In this document: positions 1 through 9,858 of the stretch, in pieces
Position numbering within the stretch: position 1 is the first letter of the stretch
How the letters are laid out: every line of letters starts with the position of its first letter
Assembly: GCA_019636755.1 (NCBI GenBank)
Contig: JAHBWZ010000002.1
Span: 62,001 to 126,000 of the forward strand
From: Phycisphaeraceae bacterium
GTDB lineage: Bacteria > Planctomycetota > Phycisphaerae > Phycisphaerales > SM1A02
Direction of reading: 5' to 3'
DNA: 64,000 bases
The notes under the pieces: model-generated
What the model saw: only the letters and a program-made list of their open reading frames with translations
Told to the model about the DNA's origin: nothing
Database searches by the model: none
Program-made: the position numbers and the translations under genes

Positions 1-1508
1 TCGGTGACCGCTATCTCGACCTGCTCATCCGGTGCGGCGACGATCACGAGAGCCTCGTCGCCCTCGAGAGGCAGGCGTTCGGATTCGATCACTGCCAGGC
101 GGGCGCGGGCCTGGCCGGCCGCTGGCACATGACGGACCTGGTGAGCACGCTCATCCTCCGCCACCACGATCCGTCGCGGGTTCCGTCCGGAATGCAGACG
201 ATCGCGCATTGCGTCGTCTGCGGGCGCTATGCCGTCACCGCCCTCTTCACGACCGATCCCGCCGGCGACATCCCGCGATTCAACGATGCCATGGGCCGCT
301 GGTTCAACATCCCCGCCACGGAACTCACCGACGTCCTGGAGACGATCGCCGGGGCCGGAAGGGAACTCGCCGGCGTGCTTGAGCAGCCGACGGGCCCCGC
401 CCCGCGCATCGAGCAGATTCTCGCGGAGGCGAACCGGCAGCTGGTCGGTCACCAGATCACGCTCAACACGCAGCTTGCCGCCTCGCAGCAGCGTGAACAG
501 GAACTGGCGGATCGCGCGGAGACCGACGCGCTGACCGGCGCCGGTAACCGCGCGCGGTTCGACACCGAACTCGCCCATCACTTTGCCGCGTACCGGTCGG
601 ACGCCACGCCGCTGGCCATCATCTTCACGGATGCAGACCGGTTCAAGCAGCTCAACGACACCCACGGACACCAGGCCGGCGATCGCGTGCTGCAGATCCT
701 CGCCGACCGGATCCGGGGCGTCGTCCAGGCCAGGGGTATCGTCTGCCGCTACGGCGGCGAGGAGTTCGCGGTGCTGCTTCCCGGACTCGACCGCGCGGAC
801 GTGCTCCGGATGGCCGAATCGATCCGGCGGGCCGCCGCGGAGACGCCGTTCGACATGCGCGACGTGCCCGGCGTGCTGGCGCCGTCGCTCTCCGCGACGC
901 TCAGTGTCGGCGTCGCCATCGCCGACGCCGCGTCCACCGGGTTCGCATCGCCCGAATCGCTGCTTCGCGCCGCCGATGCGGCCGCCTACGACGCGAAGGA
1001 GACCGGACGGAACCGCGTCCGCGTGCACGGCGATGCCGGCGACCCGCACAGCGCCGTCGCCGGCGCCACCGACGCGGGAGCGCACGCGACTTCGGAGGCG
1101 ATCTCTGCCATTCTCGTCATCGACGACGACGCGCTCGCCACGACCCTCCTGTCCGCCGTCATGGCCAGGGTGACCGGCTGCCCGATCGAACGGTACACGT
1201 CCGTTGCGTCGGCCTCCCGCCGCCTCGCCGAATTCGAGCACGCCGGCCAGCACCCGCAGCTCGTTCTCTGCGACCTCGGCCTCCCGGACGGATCGGGCCT
1301 GGAGATCCTGTCGCGCATGCGCGATTCGGCACTGCTCTCAGGCACGCCGATTCTGGTCGTCACCGGCAACGACGATCCGGCACTGATCGAGCGGTGCCGG
1401 AAGGGAGGCGCCACCGCGGTCTTCCGGAAGGAACAGATCTGCGGCAACCTGGCCCTCTGGACGAAGCAGGTGGTGGACCGGTACCTGAAGAAGCCCGCCG
1501 CCGCGTGA
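1..1508 (+). CDS. HDOD-GGDEF-response regulator protein, 5' end missing
   Basis: The reading frame is open from the left edge, so the start lies outside the window; about 501 residues are present. Residues 1-85 resemble the end of an HDOD domain (FGFDHCQAGAGLAGRW, then LRHHDP). A GGDEF domain follows, with the active-site motif GGEEF at about residues 251-255 and the usual DADRFKQLND upstream, so it should make cyclic di-GMP. A receiver domain ends the protein (ILVIDDD, phospho-acceptor Asp in CDLGLPDGSG near residue 424, Lys in FRKE). The receiver is C-terminal, whereas in most diguanylate cyclase response regulators it is N-terminal. The first internal ATG (129) would cut the HDOD domain and is not preferred. 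It runs convergent to the FUN14 gene. Confidence 0.85.
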   Translation, partial: GDRYLDLLIRCGDDHESLVALERQAFGFDHCQAGAGLAGRWHMTDLVSTLILRHHDPSRVPSGMQTIAHCVVCGRYAVTALFTTDPAGDIPRFNDAMGRWFNIPATELTDVLETIAGAGRELAGVLEQPTGPAPRIEQILAEANRQLVGHQITLNTQLAASQQREQELADRAETDALTGAGNRARFDTELAHHFAAYRSDATPLAIIFTDADRFKQLNDTHGHQAGDRVLQILADRIRGVVQARGIVCRYGGEEFAVLLPGLDRADVLRMAESIRRAAAETPFDMRDVPGVLAPSLSATLSVGVAIADAASTGFASPESLLRAADAAAYDAKETGRNRVRVHGDAGDPHSAVAGATDAGAHATSEAISAILVIDDDALATTLLSAVMARVTGCPIERYTSVASASRRLAEFEHAGQHPQLVLCDLGLPDGSGLEILSRMRDSALLSGTPILVVTGNDDPALIERCRKGGATAVFRKEQICGNLALWTKQVVDRYLKKPAAA

Positions 1509-1534
1509 CCGTCAGCGCCGCGCCCGCGCGGACA

Positions 1535-2197
1535 TCACGGCCGTGTGCGCCGACCGAAGCCCGCGGCGATACCCGCGAACGCCGACCCCGCGAACGGAAT
1601 GTGCCCGGCGATGAAGTCGCGGAACGATGCGGTCTGCGCCGACAGCCACGCGGCCGCGCCGTCGTACCGCGCGGCGATGGCGCCCCAGTTCACATCGATG
1701 ACGCCGGCGTACTGCAGCCCGATCAGCAGCAGCGTGAAGAACCCGATCGACACCAGCGAGATGCGGAGGAACGTCCGCAGCGCGTAGCCGATGGAGAATC
1801 CGAGGAAGAATCCGAAGCCGAGTCTGAAGAGCACCGGCGACCAGATCGGCGCCCCGGAGGCCGCGGGCTCCCCGTCCTCGGCGGCGCCGCCCGCAGCGCC
1901 GTCCATCGGTTCACCCGGCAGCAGGCCGCGGACCGCGCCCGGCGTGAGCGCGCCCGGCGTGGGCGAGGATGACCCGACCGGCCCCCCGCCGTCGCTGCCG
2001 GCATCGCGCGCCGCGGTGTCCGGCGGCGCGGTCTCCGCGGCGCCGATGACGAGGTGTCCCACGACGCCCGTGATCATGAACAGCAGCGAGAGCGCCAGCA
2101 GCGCCCGTTTCCAGACCGCGATCGGTGCGCGCTTCGCGCCGCGGCCGCCGGCCCCGGAGGATGGCCGATCGATCGTGCTGTCCGGGCGCTGGGTCAC
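1535..2197 (-). CDS. FUN14-family membrane protein
   Basis: About 220 residues. The N-terminal third is Ala/Pro/Gly-rich with one membrane segment (WKRALLALSLLFMITGVVG). The C-terminal half carries a FUN14-like block (GFFLGFSIGYALRTFLRIS, then LLIGLQYAGVIDVNW) with two hydrophobic segments. In eukaryotes FUN14 proteins are mitochondrial outer-membrane proteins; the bacterial role is unknown. The start is taken as GTG at 2197, four bases after the pdeM stop, so it is probably the last gene of the helicase-pdeM unit. The frame stays open further upstream, but that part only shadows pdeM. Confidence 0.7.
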   Translation of the reverse strand: MTQRPDSTIDRPSSGAGGRGAKRAPIAVWKRALLALSLLFMITGVVGHLVIGAAETAPPDTAARDAGSDGGGPVGSSSPTPGALTPGAVRGLLPGEPMDGAAGGAAEDGEPAASGAPIWSPVLFRLGFGFFLGFSIGYALRTFLRISLVSIGFFTLLLIGLQYAGVIDVNWGAIAARYDGAAAWLSAQTASFRDFIAGHIPFAGSAFAGIAAGFGRRTRP

Positions 2198-2201
2198 ACG
2201 A

Positions 2202-2963
2202 TCAGCATATCGACCGACCGCGCCTCCCGACGGTGATCTCCACGATGCCCGGCCCGGGGCGCGGACCAGGGAGGCCGGTGATCGCCGCCGGATCATCCTC
2301 GTGATCCCGGACGACGAAGACCCGATCGCCGCGCCGCGGCCGGACGACCGCCCCGCCGGTGAACGCACCCAGTGCCGGCAGCCGCAGCATGAAGCGCGCC
2401 ACGAGATGGAAGCACGGGGCGCGGAGATGATCGCCCAGGTCATCGACGAGCCGGACCACCGGATGCACGTGACCGGCGACGACCGGGATGCCCGGTCGCC
2501 GCGCGCCGATCGCCTCCGCGGGATCGTGGCAGAAGAGGACGCCGCCGTCCTCCATCGGCGCATCCGTCACGGTGATGTCCAGCGCCTCCGGCAGCCGGCC
2601 CGCGCGCCGGTCGTGATTGCCCTGCACGAGCACCATCGACACGTGACGCCATCGCCCGCGGAGCGCAGCGAGCGCCTCGATGACCGGCGCCTCCAGGCCC
2701 GCGGCATCGTGCAGCAGATCGCCCACGATGATGAGCCGCGCCGGCCTCGTCACCGAGAGCATCCGTTCCAGCCGGGCGATCGTCTCCGCGGTCGTCCCGG
2801 CAGGGACCGGCACGCCGCCCGCGCGGAACGACCGCGCCTTGCCGAGATGCAGGTCCGCGACCACGAGCGACCCGTCGGCCTCGCGCCATGCCCCGCGCCC
2901 GCCGAGCAGGTGCCAGCGCGCGCCGCCGAACTCGATCCCGATCCCGTCGACGTCGTCCACCAT
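2202..2963 (-). CDS. pdeM: Ligase-associated metallophosphoesterase PdeM
   Basis: About 253 residues. The calcineurin-like metal-binding motifs appear in order: ADLHLGKARSF (DxH), VGDLLHD, QGNHDRR (GNHD), CHDP and GHVHPV (GHxH). This set and the position directly behind a ligase-associated DEXH helicase match PdeM, the phosphoesterase of a bacterial DNA-damage module that normally also has an ATP-dependent ligase and an exonuclease. The ATG at 2963 shares its A with the helicase stop codon (TGATG), which indicates translational coupling; a GTG three bases upstream is an alternative start. No ligase or exonuclease gene is nearby. Confidence 0.85.
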   Translation of the reverse strand: MVDDVDGIGIEFGGARWHLLGGRGAWREADGSLVVADLHLGKARSFRAGGVPVPAGTTAETIARLERMLSVTRPARLIIVGDLLHDAAGLEAPVIEALAALRGRWRHVSMVLVQGNHDRRAGRLPEALDITVTDAPMEDGGVLFCHDPAEAIGARRPGIPVVAGHVHPVVRLVDDLGDHLRAPCFHLVARFMLRLPALGAFTGGAVVRPRRGDRVFVVRDHEDDPAAITGLPGPRPGPGIVEITVGRRGRSIC

Positions 2964-5527
2964 CACGTTCCGGGCGCCTCCGCCGGCTGACGGTGACGGC
3001 GCACCGACCGCGTCCGCCCCTTCCGCGTCCTGGTCCCGGTCCCGCCGACCGCCGCGGCATCCTCCAGCATGACGGCCATCCGGCGGACACGATCGATCCA
3101 GCGCTCGCTGGTGATCGACTGCGTCCGGATCCGCTCCACCCAGAGTGGAAACGCCAGCGGGGTCAGCGTCCCTGGATGCACGATGCGCAGCCGCCGCGAC
3201 GCGACGTCCACCAGCGTCTCTTGCAGCCGCGCAATCTCCAGTTCCCGGTCGAGCACTTCGCGCCGCGCCTGCTCCAGCAGCCGGTTCTCCGGGTCGTGCG
3301 CCGTGAAGACGCGATAGAAGAGTTCACTGGATGCCTGAAGGTGGCGCGCGGGACGGACCTCGCCGGGGAAGCCGGTGAAGATGAGTCCGGCGATCCGCGC
3401 GATGTCGCGGAAGCGGCGCCGCGCCAGTTCACCCGTGTTCGCACATGCCGCCAGGTCCGCGGACAGTCCCTCCGGCTCCAGCAGGCGCCGCCATGCGGCC
3501 TCGTCGAGGTCCGGGTCGGCGCCGGTCAGCAGTTCGATCCCGGCGTCGTTCGCCGTCACCTGGACCGTGATCGGCCGCTCGCGCGCCAGCCGCCAGGCCA
3601 GCAGCGCTCCGAGCCCCTCGTTCGCCAGGCGACCGGCGAACGTGAACAGGAACGCGTGATGCCCGCGCCGGATCCGCACCACCTCCAGCAGCACGTCTTC
3701 CATCGCCGGCACGATCGACCACGCCGCCTGCAGATCCAGCAGCGGGCGGACCACCGCCATCTCCGGGCCGTCGAAGCAGCCACGGCGCGCCGCGTCCAGC
3801 CGACGACGCACGGCACGGGAGAGCTCCGTGGACAGCGGGCTCCGACCGCCCGCCCACCGGGGAACCATGCCGCGCAGCGCCTTCGCCGGCCGGACGACGG
3901 CGGTCAGGTCGCGCAGGTGCACGAGTTCCAGCACCCGGCCCGCCAGCGTGAACCGGTCGCCCGGTCGAAGCATCGCGACGAACCGCTCCTCGACCGATCC
4001 GATCGTCGCACCGTTGCCGAAGCAGACGCGCACGTGCTGATCCGCGGTGATCGTCCCGATCGAGATGCGATGCCGCCGCGCCGTCGGCACCGACGCCACG
4101 ACCAGCCGGCCATCGTCCGCGGGCACCACGCGCGCGTACTGCGGATACGCCGTGAGCGACGGCCCGCCGCGCCGGATGAAGTCGAGACACCACGACCATG
4201 CCTCGTCGGTCAGGTCGGCGAAGGCGCGGGTGGAACGGATCTCCGGGAGGATCGACTCCGGCCGGAAGCCGTCGCCCGCGGCCACCGTGACCAGGTGCTG
4301 CACGAGCACGTCCAGGCTGCGCGACGCCGTCGGACGTGATTCGACCGCGCCGGCCGCCACCGCGTCGCGCGCCGCCGCGAACTCTACCAGTTCGAGTGCG
4401 CTCGTCGGCACTCCGATGATGCGGCTCGGCACCCCGGGACGATGGCCGCTGCGGCCCGCCCGCTGCATCAGCCGCGCCACGCCCTTCGGGCTCCCGACCT
4501 GGATCACCTGTTCCACCGGCCGGAAGTCCACGCCGAGATCCAGGCTGGACGTGCAGACGACCGCGTGCAGCGTCCCCGCGCACAGCATCGCTTCGACGCG
4601 CTCCCGGATGCTCCGGTCCAGCGATCCGTGATGCAGCGCGATCCGGCCGAGCCAGTCGGGGCGCTCCCGCTGGATCGCGGCGAACCACGTCTCCGCCTGC
4701 GACCGGGTGTTCGTGAACACCAGCGTCGTCGCGGCGCGCTCGATCTGCGCGATGACATCGGGCAGCAGCGCGAGACCCATGTGACCCGCCCACGGAAAGC
4801 GCTCGATCTTCGCGGGCCGGAGCGTCTCGACGATGATCTCGCGGACCTCCTGGCCGCGGATGATCACGCCCCGGGGCGCCCCCGCGCCCAGGAGCGCCTG
4901 CATCGCCTCGGGGACGTTGCCGATCGTCGCCGAGAGGCCCCACGTCCGGATCCCCGGCGACAGCGCGCGCAACCGTGCCAGCACCAGTTCCGTCTGCACG
5001 CCGCGCTTCGTGCCGAGCAGCTCATGCCACTCGTCGACGATGACCCACGCCACGCGGGAGAGCGCCTGGCCGGCGCCGGGCAGCGAGAGCATGACCGAGA
5101 GACTCTCCGGCGTCGTCACGAGCGCGTCCGGCGGCGACTCCCGCTGCCGGCGGCGCGCCGCGGTCTGCGTGTCGCCCGTGCGCCCCTCGACGCGCCAGGC
5201 CAGCCCGAGGCCCTGGACGACCTCCCGCAGGGCGCCGACGGTGTCCGTGGCAAGCGCCCGCAGCGGCGTCAGCCAGAGCGCGCGGAGCGTGGGCGCCGCG
5301 TCCGCCCGGTCCACCCGCGCCGTCGCCAGCGCCGCGGTGACCGGCGCGCCCCACACCGCCAGCGTCTTGCCGAACCCGGTGGGCGCATGCACCAGCCCGC
5401 TTCGGCCCGACAGCGCGGCGCGCCACGCGGCTTCCTGGAACGCAAGCGGCGTCCAGCCGCGCCGCGCCATCCAGGCGCGCAGCGGCGCCGGGACATCGGA
5501 CGGGCATGATGGCGACACACCGGGCAC
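2963..5527 (-). CDS. Ligase-associated DEXH-box DNA helicase (Lhr-like)
   Basis: About 854 residues, normal for ligase-associated Lhr-like helicases. Walker A is HAPTGFGKT at residues 47-55, the DExH box is VDEWHELLG, motif III is WGLSATIGN, and motif VI is RLMQRAGRSGHRPG. A large C-terminal region follows, as in the Lhr core. These proteins are ATP-driven 3'-5' translocases linked to DNA repair. The frame is open for another 200 codons upstream, but that part is antisense-like shadow of dnaE. GTG at 5527 is chosen because GAGGAG lies about 11 bases before it. It lies 117 bases downstream of dnaE on the same strand and is coupled to pdeM. Confidence 0.88.
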   Translation of the reverse strand: MPGVSPSCPSDVPAPLRAWMARRGWTPLAFQEAAWRAALSGRSGLVHAPTGFGKTLAVWGAPVTAALATARVDRADAAPTLRALWLTPLRALATDTVGALREVVQGLGLAWRVEGRTGDTQTAARRRQRESPPDALVTTPESLSVMLSLPGAGQALSRVAWVIVDEWHELLGTKRGVQTELVLARLRALSPGIRTWGLSATIGNVPEAMQALLGAGAPRGVIIRGQEVREIIVETLRPAKIERFPWAGHMGLALLPDVIAQIERAATTLVFTNTRSQAETWFAAIQRERPDWLGRIALHHGSLDRSIRERVEAMLCAGTLHAVVCTSSLDLGVDFRPVEQVIQVGSPKGVARLMQRAGRSGHRPGVPSRIIGVPTSALELVEFAAARDAVAAGAVESRPTASRSLDVLVQHLVTVAAGDGFRPESILPEIRSTRAFADLTDEAWSWCLDFIRRGGPSLTAYPQYARVVPADDGRLVVASVPTARRHRISIGTITADQHVRVCFGNGATIGSVEERFVAMLRPGDRFTLAGRVLELVHLRDLTAVVRPAKALRGMVPRWAGGRSPLSTELSRAVRRRLDAARRGCFDGPEMAVVRPLLDLQAAWSIVPAMEDVLLEVVRIRRGHHAFLFTFAGRLANEGLGALLAWRLARERPITVQVTANDAGIELLTGADPDLDEAAWRRLLEPEGLSADLAACANTGELARRRFRDIARIAGLIFTGFPGEVRPARHLQASSELFYRVFTAHDPENRLLEQARREVLDRELEIARLQETLVDVASRRLRIVHPGTLTPLAFPLWVERIRTQSITSERWIDRVRRMAVMLEDAAAVGGTGTRTRKGRTRSVRRHRQPAEAPGT

Positions 5528-5643
5528 GCGAATCAGGTCTCCTCTCCCGCCGCCGCCCGCTGGCGGCACACCCCGCGCGGAGTGTACGAGCGCACGGCGC
5601 CGGGAGACCGGGCCCGTCCGGGCCCGCGCGCCGGTGCCGCACC

Positions 5644-8600
5644 TCAGCGCTGATGGCGCCGGCCGCCGCCGTTCCCGCCGCGACCCTGCGGCGCCACGAG
5701 CTGCTCCGCCGCCAGGCCGCCCAGGACGCGCACTCGGCCGGGACCGACGACCGACTGCAGCCGCTCGAGGAGTCTCGGATCGGGAATCACCTTCGGCTCC
5801 GGCACGCGCATGCCGATGCGCTTGCCCCGGGTGAAGAGCGCCAGGCGGACTTCCGCCGGCCGACCGCCGTACGCCGGCTGGCCGCCGGCCTGCTGGAGAA
5901 TCCCGCGCACCAGGCGCATGCTGCTCTCCAGTCCGGCACCGTCGGCATCTTCCACCAGGGAGATCTCGATCTGTCGCGAGAGATGCATCGGCGCTTCGCG
6001 CGGCTGGAGCACCTGCTCCACGATGATCTGCGTGGCGCCGCGCGAGTGATCCACGCGGCCGATGACCAGCACCACCGCGTCCGGCACGATCCGCGCCGCG
6101 TCGCGCTGGAACACGTTCGCGAACACGACGCACTCGATCGTCCCGCGGTGATCCTGCACGCGGATCACCGCCATCTTCTCGCCGGCCGACCGGCCGCTCT
6201 TCGCGGTGATGATCCGCACATCGGTGAGCACGCCGCCCAGCACGACCGCCTTCTGATCGGGTTCATCATCCGCCCGGCGCGCATCGCAGGTGAGGTATGG
6301 ACGGAGGAGATCAAAGTGCTCATCCAGCGGATGCCCGGAGAGATAGAACCCCAGCGTCTGCTTCTCGCCGTCCAGCAGCACACGTCGCTCCCACGCGGGG
6401 ACCATCGGCAGCGGCGGATCCGCGGGCACGATATCCGGCCGTGCCTCCTCCAGCAGACCGAACATGGAAAGCTGCCCGCTGCTTCGATCCGCCGCTGCCG
6501 ACTGTCCCGCGGCCATCGCATCATCGATCGCCGCGAAGATGCGGCTGCGCTGCGCCGATCCGCCGTGAAGCGTGTCGAACGCACCGGCACGCACCAGCGC
6601 CTCGATCACCGCCTTGTTCGCCACCCGCTGCGGCACCCGGTCGCAGAAGTCCCAGATGGATCGGAACGGTCCGCCGCGCATCCGCTCCTCCAGGATCCCG
6701 TGCACCGCGGCGCGGCCCACGCCCTTGACGGCGCCCAGTCCGAAGCGGATGTGCCCGTGCAGGGCATCGTGCGGCTCGTCCTCACCGTACACGACGACGA
6801 ACCCGGCGCCGGAGCGCGTGATGTCCGGCGACCGGACCTCGATCCCGATGTGCGGTGCGTCCGGCGCGTGGTCCGGCCAGACGAGGCGCGAGCACTCGTC
6901 CAGGTACATCGACCACTCCTCGATCTTCCGCGCCCCGCTCTCCAGCGTCATCACCGCGGCCATGTACTGCGCGGGGAAGTACGTCTTCAGGTACGCCGTC
7001 TGGTACGCGATGATCGCGTACCCGGTGGAGTGCGACTTGTTGAAGCCGTACCCGGCGAACCTCAGGATCAGCGAGAACAGTTCCTCCGCCGCCGTCCGTG
7101 AGAGCCCGCGCCGGGCCGCGCCCTCGATGAACTTCGGCCGCTCGGCGTCGATGACCGATTCCTTCTTCTTGCTGATCGCCTTGATCAGCGTGTACGCGGC
7201 GCGGAGCGGGATGTCTCCGAGCTGGTGTGCGATCTGCATCACCTGCTCCTGGTAGACCATGATCCCGTAGGTCTCGGCCGTGATCGCATCGACGATCGGA
7301 TGGATCTTCGGCACCTGCTGCCGGCCGTGCTTCCGCTGGCAGTACTCCGGGATGAGATCCATCGGGCCCGGCCGGAAGAGCGCGTTGGCCGCGATGAGGT
7401 CTTCCAGGCGGTCGGGCTGCATGTCCAGCAGCAGTTTCCGCATGCCCTCCGATTCGAACTGGAACACGCCCGCCGTGTCCGCGCGCCGGAAAAGCGCCAG
7501 CACCTGCTGATCGTCGAACGGAATTCTGTCCAGCATGAGCGGATGCGGACCGCGCTCGTGTTCCGGCCGCCGGAGTCCGTCCGCGCGCCCGGTCGCCCGC
7601 CAGATCGCGTCCTCCGCAAGTCCCTCCCGGATGAATCGCAGCGCCATCTCGATCGTGGTGAGCGTGCGCAGCCCCAGGAAGTCCATCTTCAGCAGGCCGA
7701 CCGACTCGCACGTCGGACCGTCCCACTGGGTGACGATGTCGTCACCGCCGGTGGCGCGACACAGCGGGACGATGTTCTCCAGCGGCTGCGTCGCGATGAC
7801 CACGCCCGCGGCATGGACGCCCGCGCTGCGGGCGTGATCCTCCAGCGCCCGCGCGGTGTCGATGACCGCGCGCGAAGCCTCGTTGCCTTCGTACTCCTCG
7901 CGGAAGTCCGGATCCTTCTCCAGCGCCTCGTCCAGCGTGATGTTGAGTTCCTTCGGCACCAGGTTGGAGAGCCGCTGTCCCTCCGCCGGCAGCAGGCCCA
8001 TCACCCGCGCGACGTCCTTGATCGCCGCCTTCGCCTTGAGACGGCCGAACGTGATGATCTGCGCGACGTAGCCGTACTTCTGCCGGACGTAGTCGATGAC
8101 CCGCGCGCGGCCCTCCTGGCAGATGTCGATGTCGATGTCGGGGTACTCGCTGCGGTCGGGATCCGTGAACCGCTCGAACAGCAGGCCGTATCGCTCCGGG
8201 CACGCGTTGGAGAGTCCGAGCACGTACCCGACCATCGTCCCGACGCCCGAACCACGGGCCGTCGCCGGGATGCCGTTCGCCCGCGCCCAGGACACGAAGT
8301 CCCAGACGATCAGGAAGTACGCGGAGATGCTCTTGTCCGCCAGGATCCGCAGTTCGCGGTCCAGCCGCGCACGCATCGACGGGCTCAGCGGCTCTGTACC
8401 GTAGCGCCAGATCGCGCCCGCCTCCGCCAGTGCCCGCAGGGCCTGGTCGCCGCGCCGCTTGAGATCGTCCGCGGAGTCCACGTCGCGCTCCGCATCGAAC
8501 GGTTCCAGCCGGAACTTCGCGCAGAACGCGTTGTACCACTCCGTCGATCCGACCGGGTCCCCGCTCTCGAACGCGCGCACCATGGACGCCAGCGCCGCGG

Positions 8601-9588
8601 CATCCTCCGGGAGATCCGGCAGGTCGCTGACGATGCGCACGACCGGCGCATGACTCTCCTTCCCGCCCAGGTCCACGTCGCATCGCGCCGCGATGCGGGC
8701 GGCGTTCTCGACGGCCTCCGGGAGGTCATGGAAGAGCGCTTCCATCTCCTCCGGGCTCTTGACGAAGAGTTCGGTGTCGTAGCGCAGGCGGCCCGGATCG
8801 GTCTTGATCCGGCCCATGGAGATGCAGCAGAGCGAGTCGTGCGCGTCGTGGTCCTCGCGCCGGAGGAAGTGCGCGTCGTTGTCGCAGACGATCGGCAGGT
8901 CGAGTTCCCGCGCCAGCGCGACCAGGTGCGGGTTGATGTCGTGCTGCTCGCGGACACCGTGCCGCTGGAGCTCGATGTAGAACCGGGGCTCGCCGCGCCC
9001 GTTCGGCCGGAACGTCGCCGCGTGCCACCGGGCTTCCTCCACCGCGGCGGCGCGGTGCAGCGGGTTGCCCGTCTGCACGAACTGGAGCAGGTGGTGCGCG
9101 ATCGACGACCCCAGGTGGCCGTTGATGGCGATCAGCCCTTCCGACCACCGCTCCAGCATCGAGCGATCGGTGCGCGGCTTGTAGTAGAACCCGTTGAGGA
9201 ACGCATCCGACGAGATCCGCAGCAGGTGGCGCCAGCCCGTCATCGTCTCCGCCAGCAGCACCAGGTGGAAGCCGCCGTCGGCGATCCCGGTCTGCCGCCG
9301 CTCCCGCCGGTCGCCGATGGCGACGTACGCCTCGATGCCCAGGATCGGCCGGATGCCCGCCTTCCGCGCCTTCTCGTGCAGTTCCATGCACCCGTGCAGG
9401 TTGCCGTGGTCCGTGATGGCCACCGCATCCATGCCCAGCGCCTTCACGCGCTCGATCAGTTTCGAGATCCGGTTCCCGCCGTCCAGCAGCGAGTACTCCG
9501 TGTGCAGGTGCAGATGCGCGAAGCGTCCGACCGCGCGGGCGTCCTCTGCCCCCGCCGCCGATGCGTGTTCCATCTCACCCGCCGCCAT
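5644..9588 (-). CDS. dnaE: DNA polymerase III subunit alpha
   Basis: About 1314 residues, a replicative C-family polymerase. The N-terminal PHP domain starts with HLHLHTEYSLLDGG and AITDHGNLHG. The palm has the catalytic aspartates in YPDIDIDICQEGR near residue 481, and TQWDGPTCESVGLLKMDFLG follows. A QLSMF sequence near residue 1037 fits the consensus clamp-binding motif, and an OB-fold segment (VVLGGVLTDVRIITAKSG) lies near residue 1114. The start ATG at 9588 has GAGGAG about ten bases upstream; ATG 9573 is the alternative. The extra frame upstream to 9903 overlaps the divergent membrane gene and is discarded. The helicase-pdeM-FUN14 genes follow on the same strand. Confidence 0.95.
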   Translation of the reverse strand: MAAGEMEHASAAGAEDARAVGRFAHLHLHTEYSLLDGGNRISKLIERVKALGMDAVAITDHGNLHGCMELHEKARKAGIRPILGIEAYVAIGDRRERRQTGIADGGFHLVLLAETMTGWRHLLRISSDAFLNGFYYKPRTDRSMLERWSEGLIAINGHLGSSIAHHLLQFVQTGNPLHRAAAVEEARWHAATFRPNGRGEPRFYIELQRHGVREQHDINPHLVALARELDLPIVCDNDAHFLRREDHDAHDSLCCISMGRIKTDPGRLRYDTELFVKSPEEMEALFHDLPEAVENAARIAARCDVDLGGKESHAPVVRIVSDLPDLPEDAAALASMVRAFESGDPVGSTEWYNAFCAKFRLEPFDAERDVDSADDLKRRGDQALRALAEAGAIWRYGTEPLSPSMRARLDRELRILADKSISAYFLIVWDFVSWARANGIPATARGSGVGTMVGYVLGLSNACPERYGLLFERFTDPDRSEYPDIDIDICQEGRARVIDYVRQKYGYVAQIITFGRLKAKAAIKDVARVMGLLPAEGQRLSNLVPKELNITLDEALEKDPDFREEYEGNEASRAVIDTARALEDHARSAGVHAAGVVIATQPLENIVPLCRATGGDDIVTQWDGPTCESVGLLKMDFLGLRTLTTIEMALRFIREGLAEDAIWRATGRADGLRRPEHERGPHPLMLDRIPFDDQQVLALFRRADTAGVFQFESEGMRKLLLDMQPDRLEDLIAANALFRPGPMDLIPEYCQRKHGRQQVPKIHPIVDAITAETYGIMVYQEQVMQIAHQLGDIPLRAAYTLIKAISKKKESVIDAERPKFIEGAARRGLSRTAAEELFSLILRFAGYGFNKSHSTGYAIIAYQTAYLKTYFPAQYMAAVMTLESGARKIEEWSMYLDECSRLVWPDHAPDAPHIGIEVRSPDITRSGAGFVVVYGEDEPHDALHGHIRFGLGAVKGVGRAAVHGILEERMRGGPFRSIWDFCDRVPQRVANKAVIEALVRAGAFDTLHGGSAQRSRIFAAIDDAMAAGQSAAADRSSGQLSMFGLLEEARPDIVPADPPLPMVPAWERRVLLDGEKQTLGFYLSGHPLDEHFDLLRPYLTCDARRADDEPDQKAVVLGGVLTDVRIITAKSGRSAGEKMAVIRVQDHRGTIECVVFANVFQRDAARIVPDAVVLVIGRVDHSRGATQIIVEQVLQPREAPMHLSRQIEISLVEDADGAGLESSMRLVRGILQQAGGQPAYGGRPAEVRLALFTRGKRIGMRVPEPKVIPDPRLLERLQSVVGPGRVRVLGGLAAEQLVAPQGRGGNGGGRRHQR

Positions 9589-9858
9589 ATGCGTGCTGCT
9601 CCTCACCGCGGTCCCGGCACAGGCCCGGCACGGGGAAGCGCCACCCGCGCCTCCGTGCCCGGTTGCGCGCATCGTATCAGCCGGCGCGACGGGTCCGGTT
9701 CCCGGTGCGGACAGGCCGTGGCGCGGGGGACGGCCTGCGGAGAACTCCCGCCGCGCACCGCGGCGGGGCCGTCCGGTGCAGCGACCCCGGCCGCGCCCAC
9801 GCAGCGGCGGTCTGCATGCCGGACGGTGGCTACCATCCCCGCTCACCCGGAGCGCGCC

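Noticed and set aside
1791-2990. A 399-residue rightward frame opposite pdeM and FUN14
   Set aside because: Antisense shadow; the opposite strand shows the metallophosphoesterase motifs.
7225-9858. A rightward 878-codon frame ahead of the small membrane protein
   Set aside because: It is antisense to dnaE, with His/Arg/Asp-rich composition and no recognisable domain.
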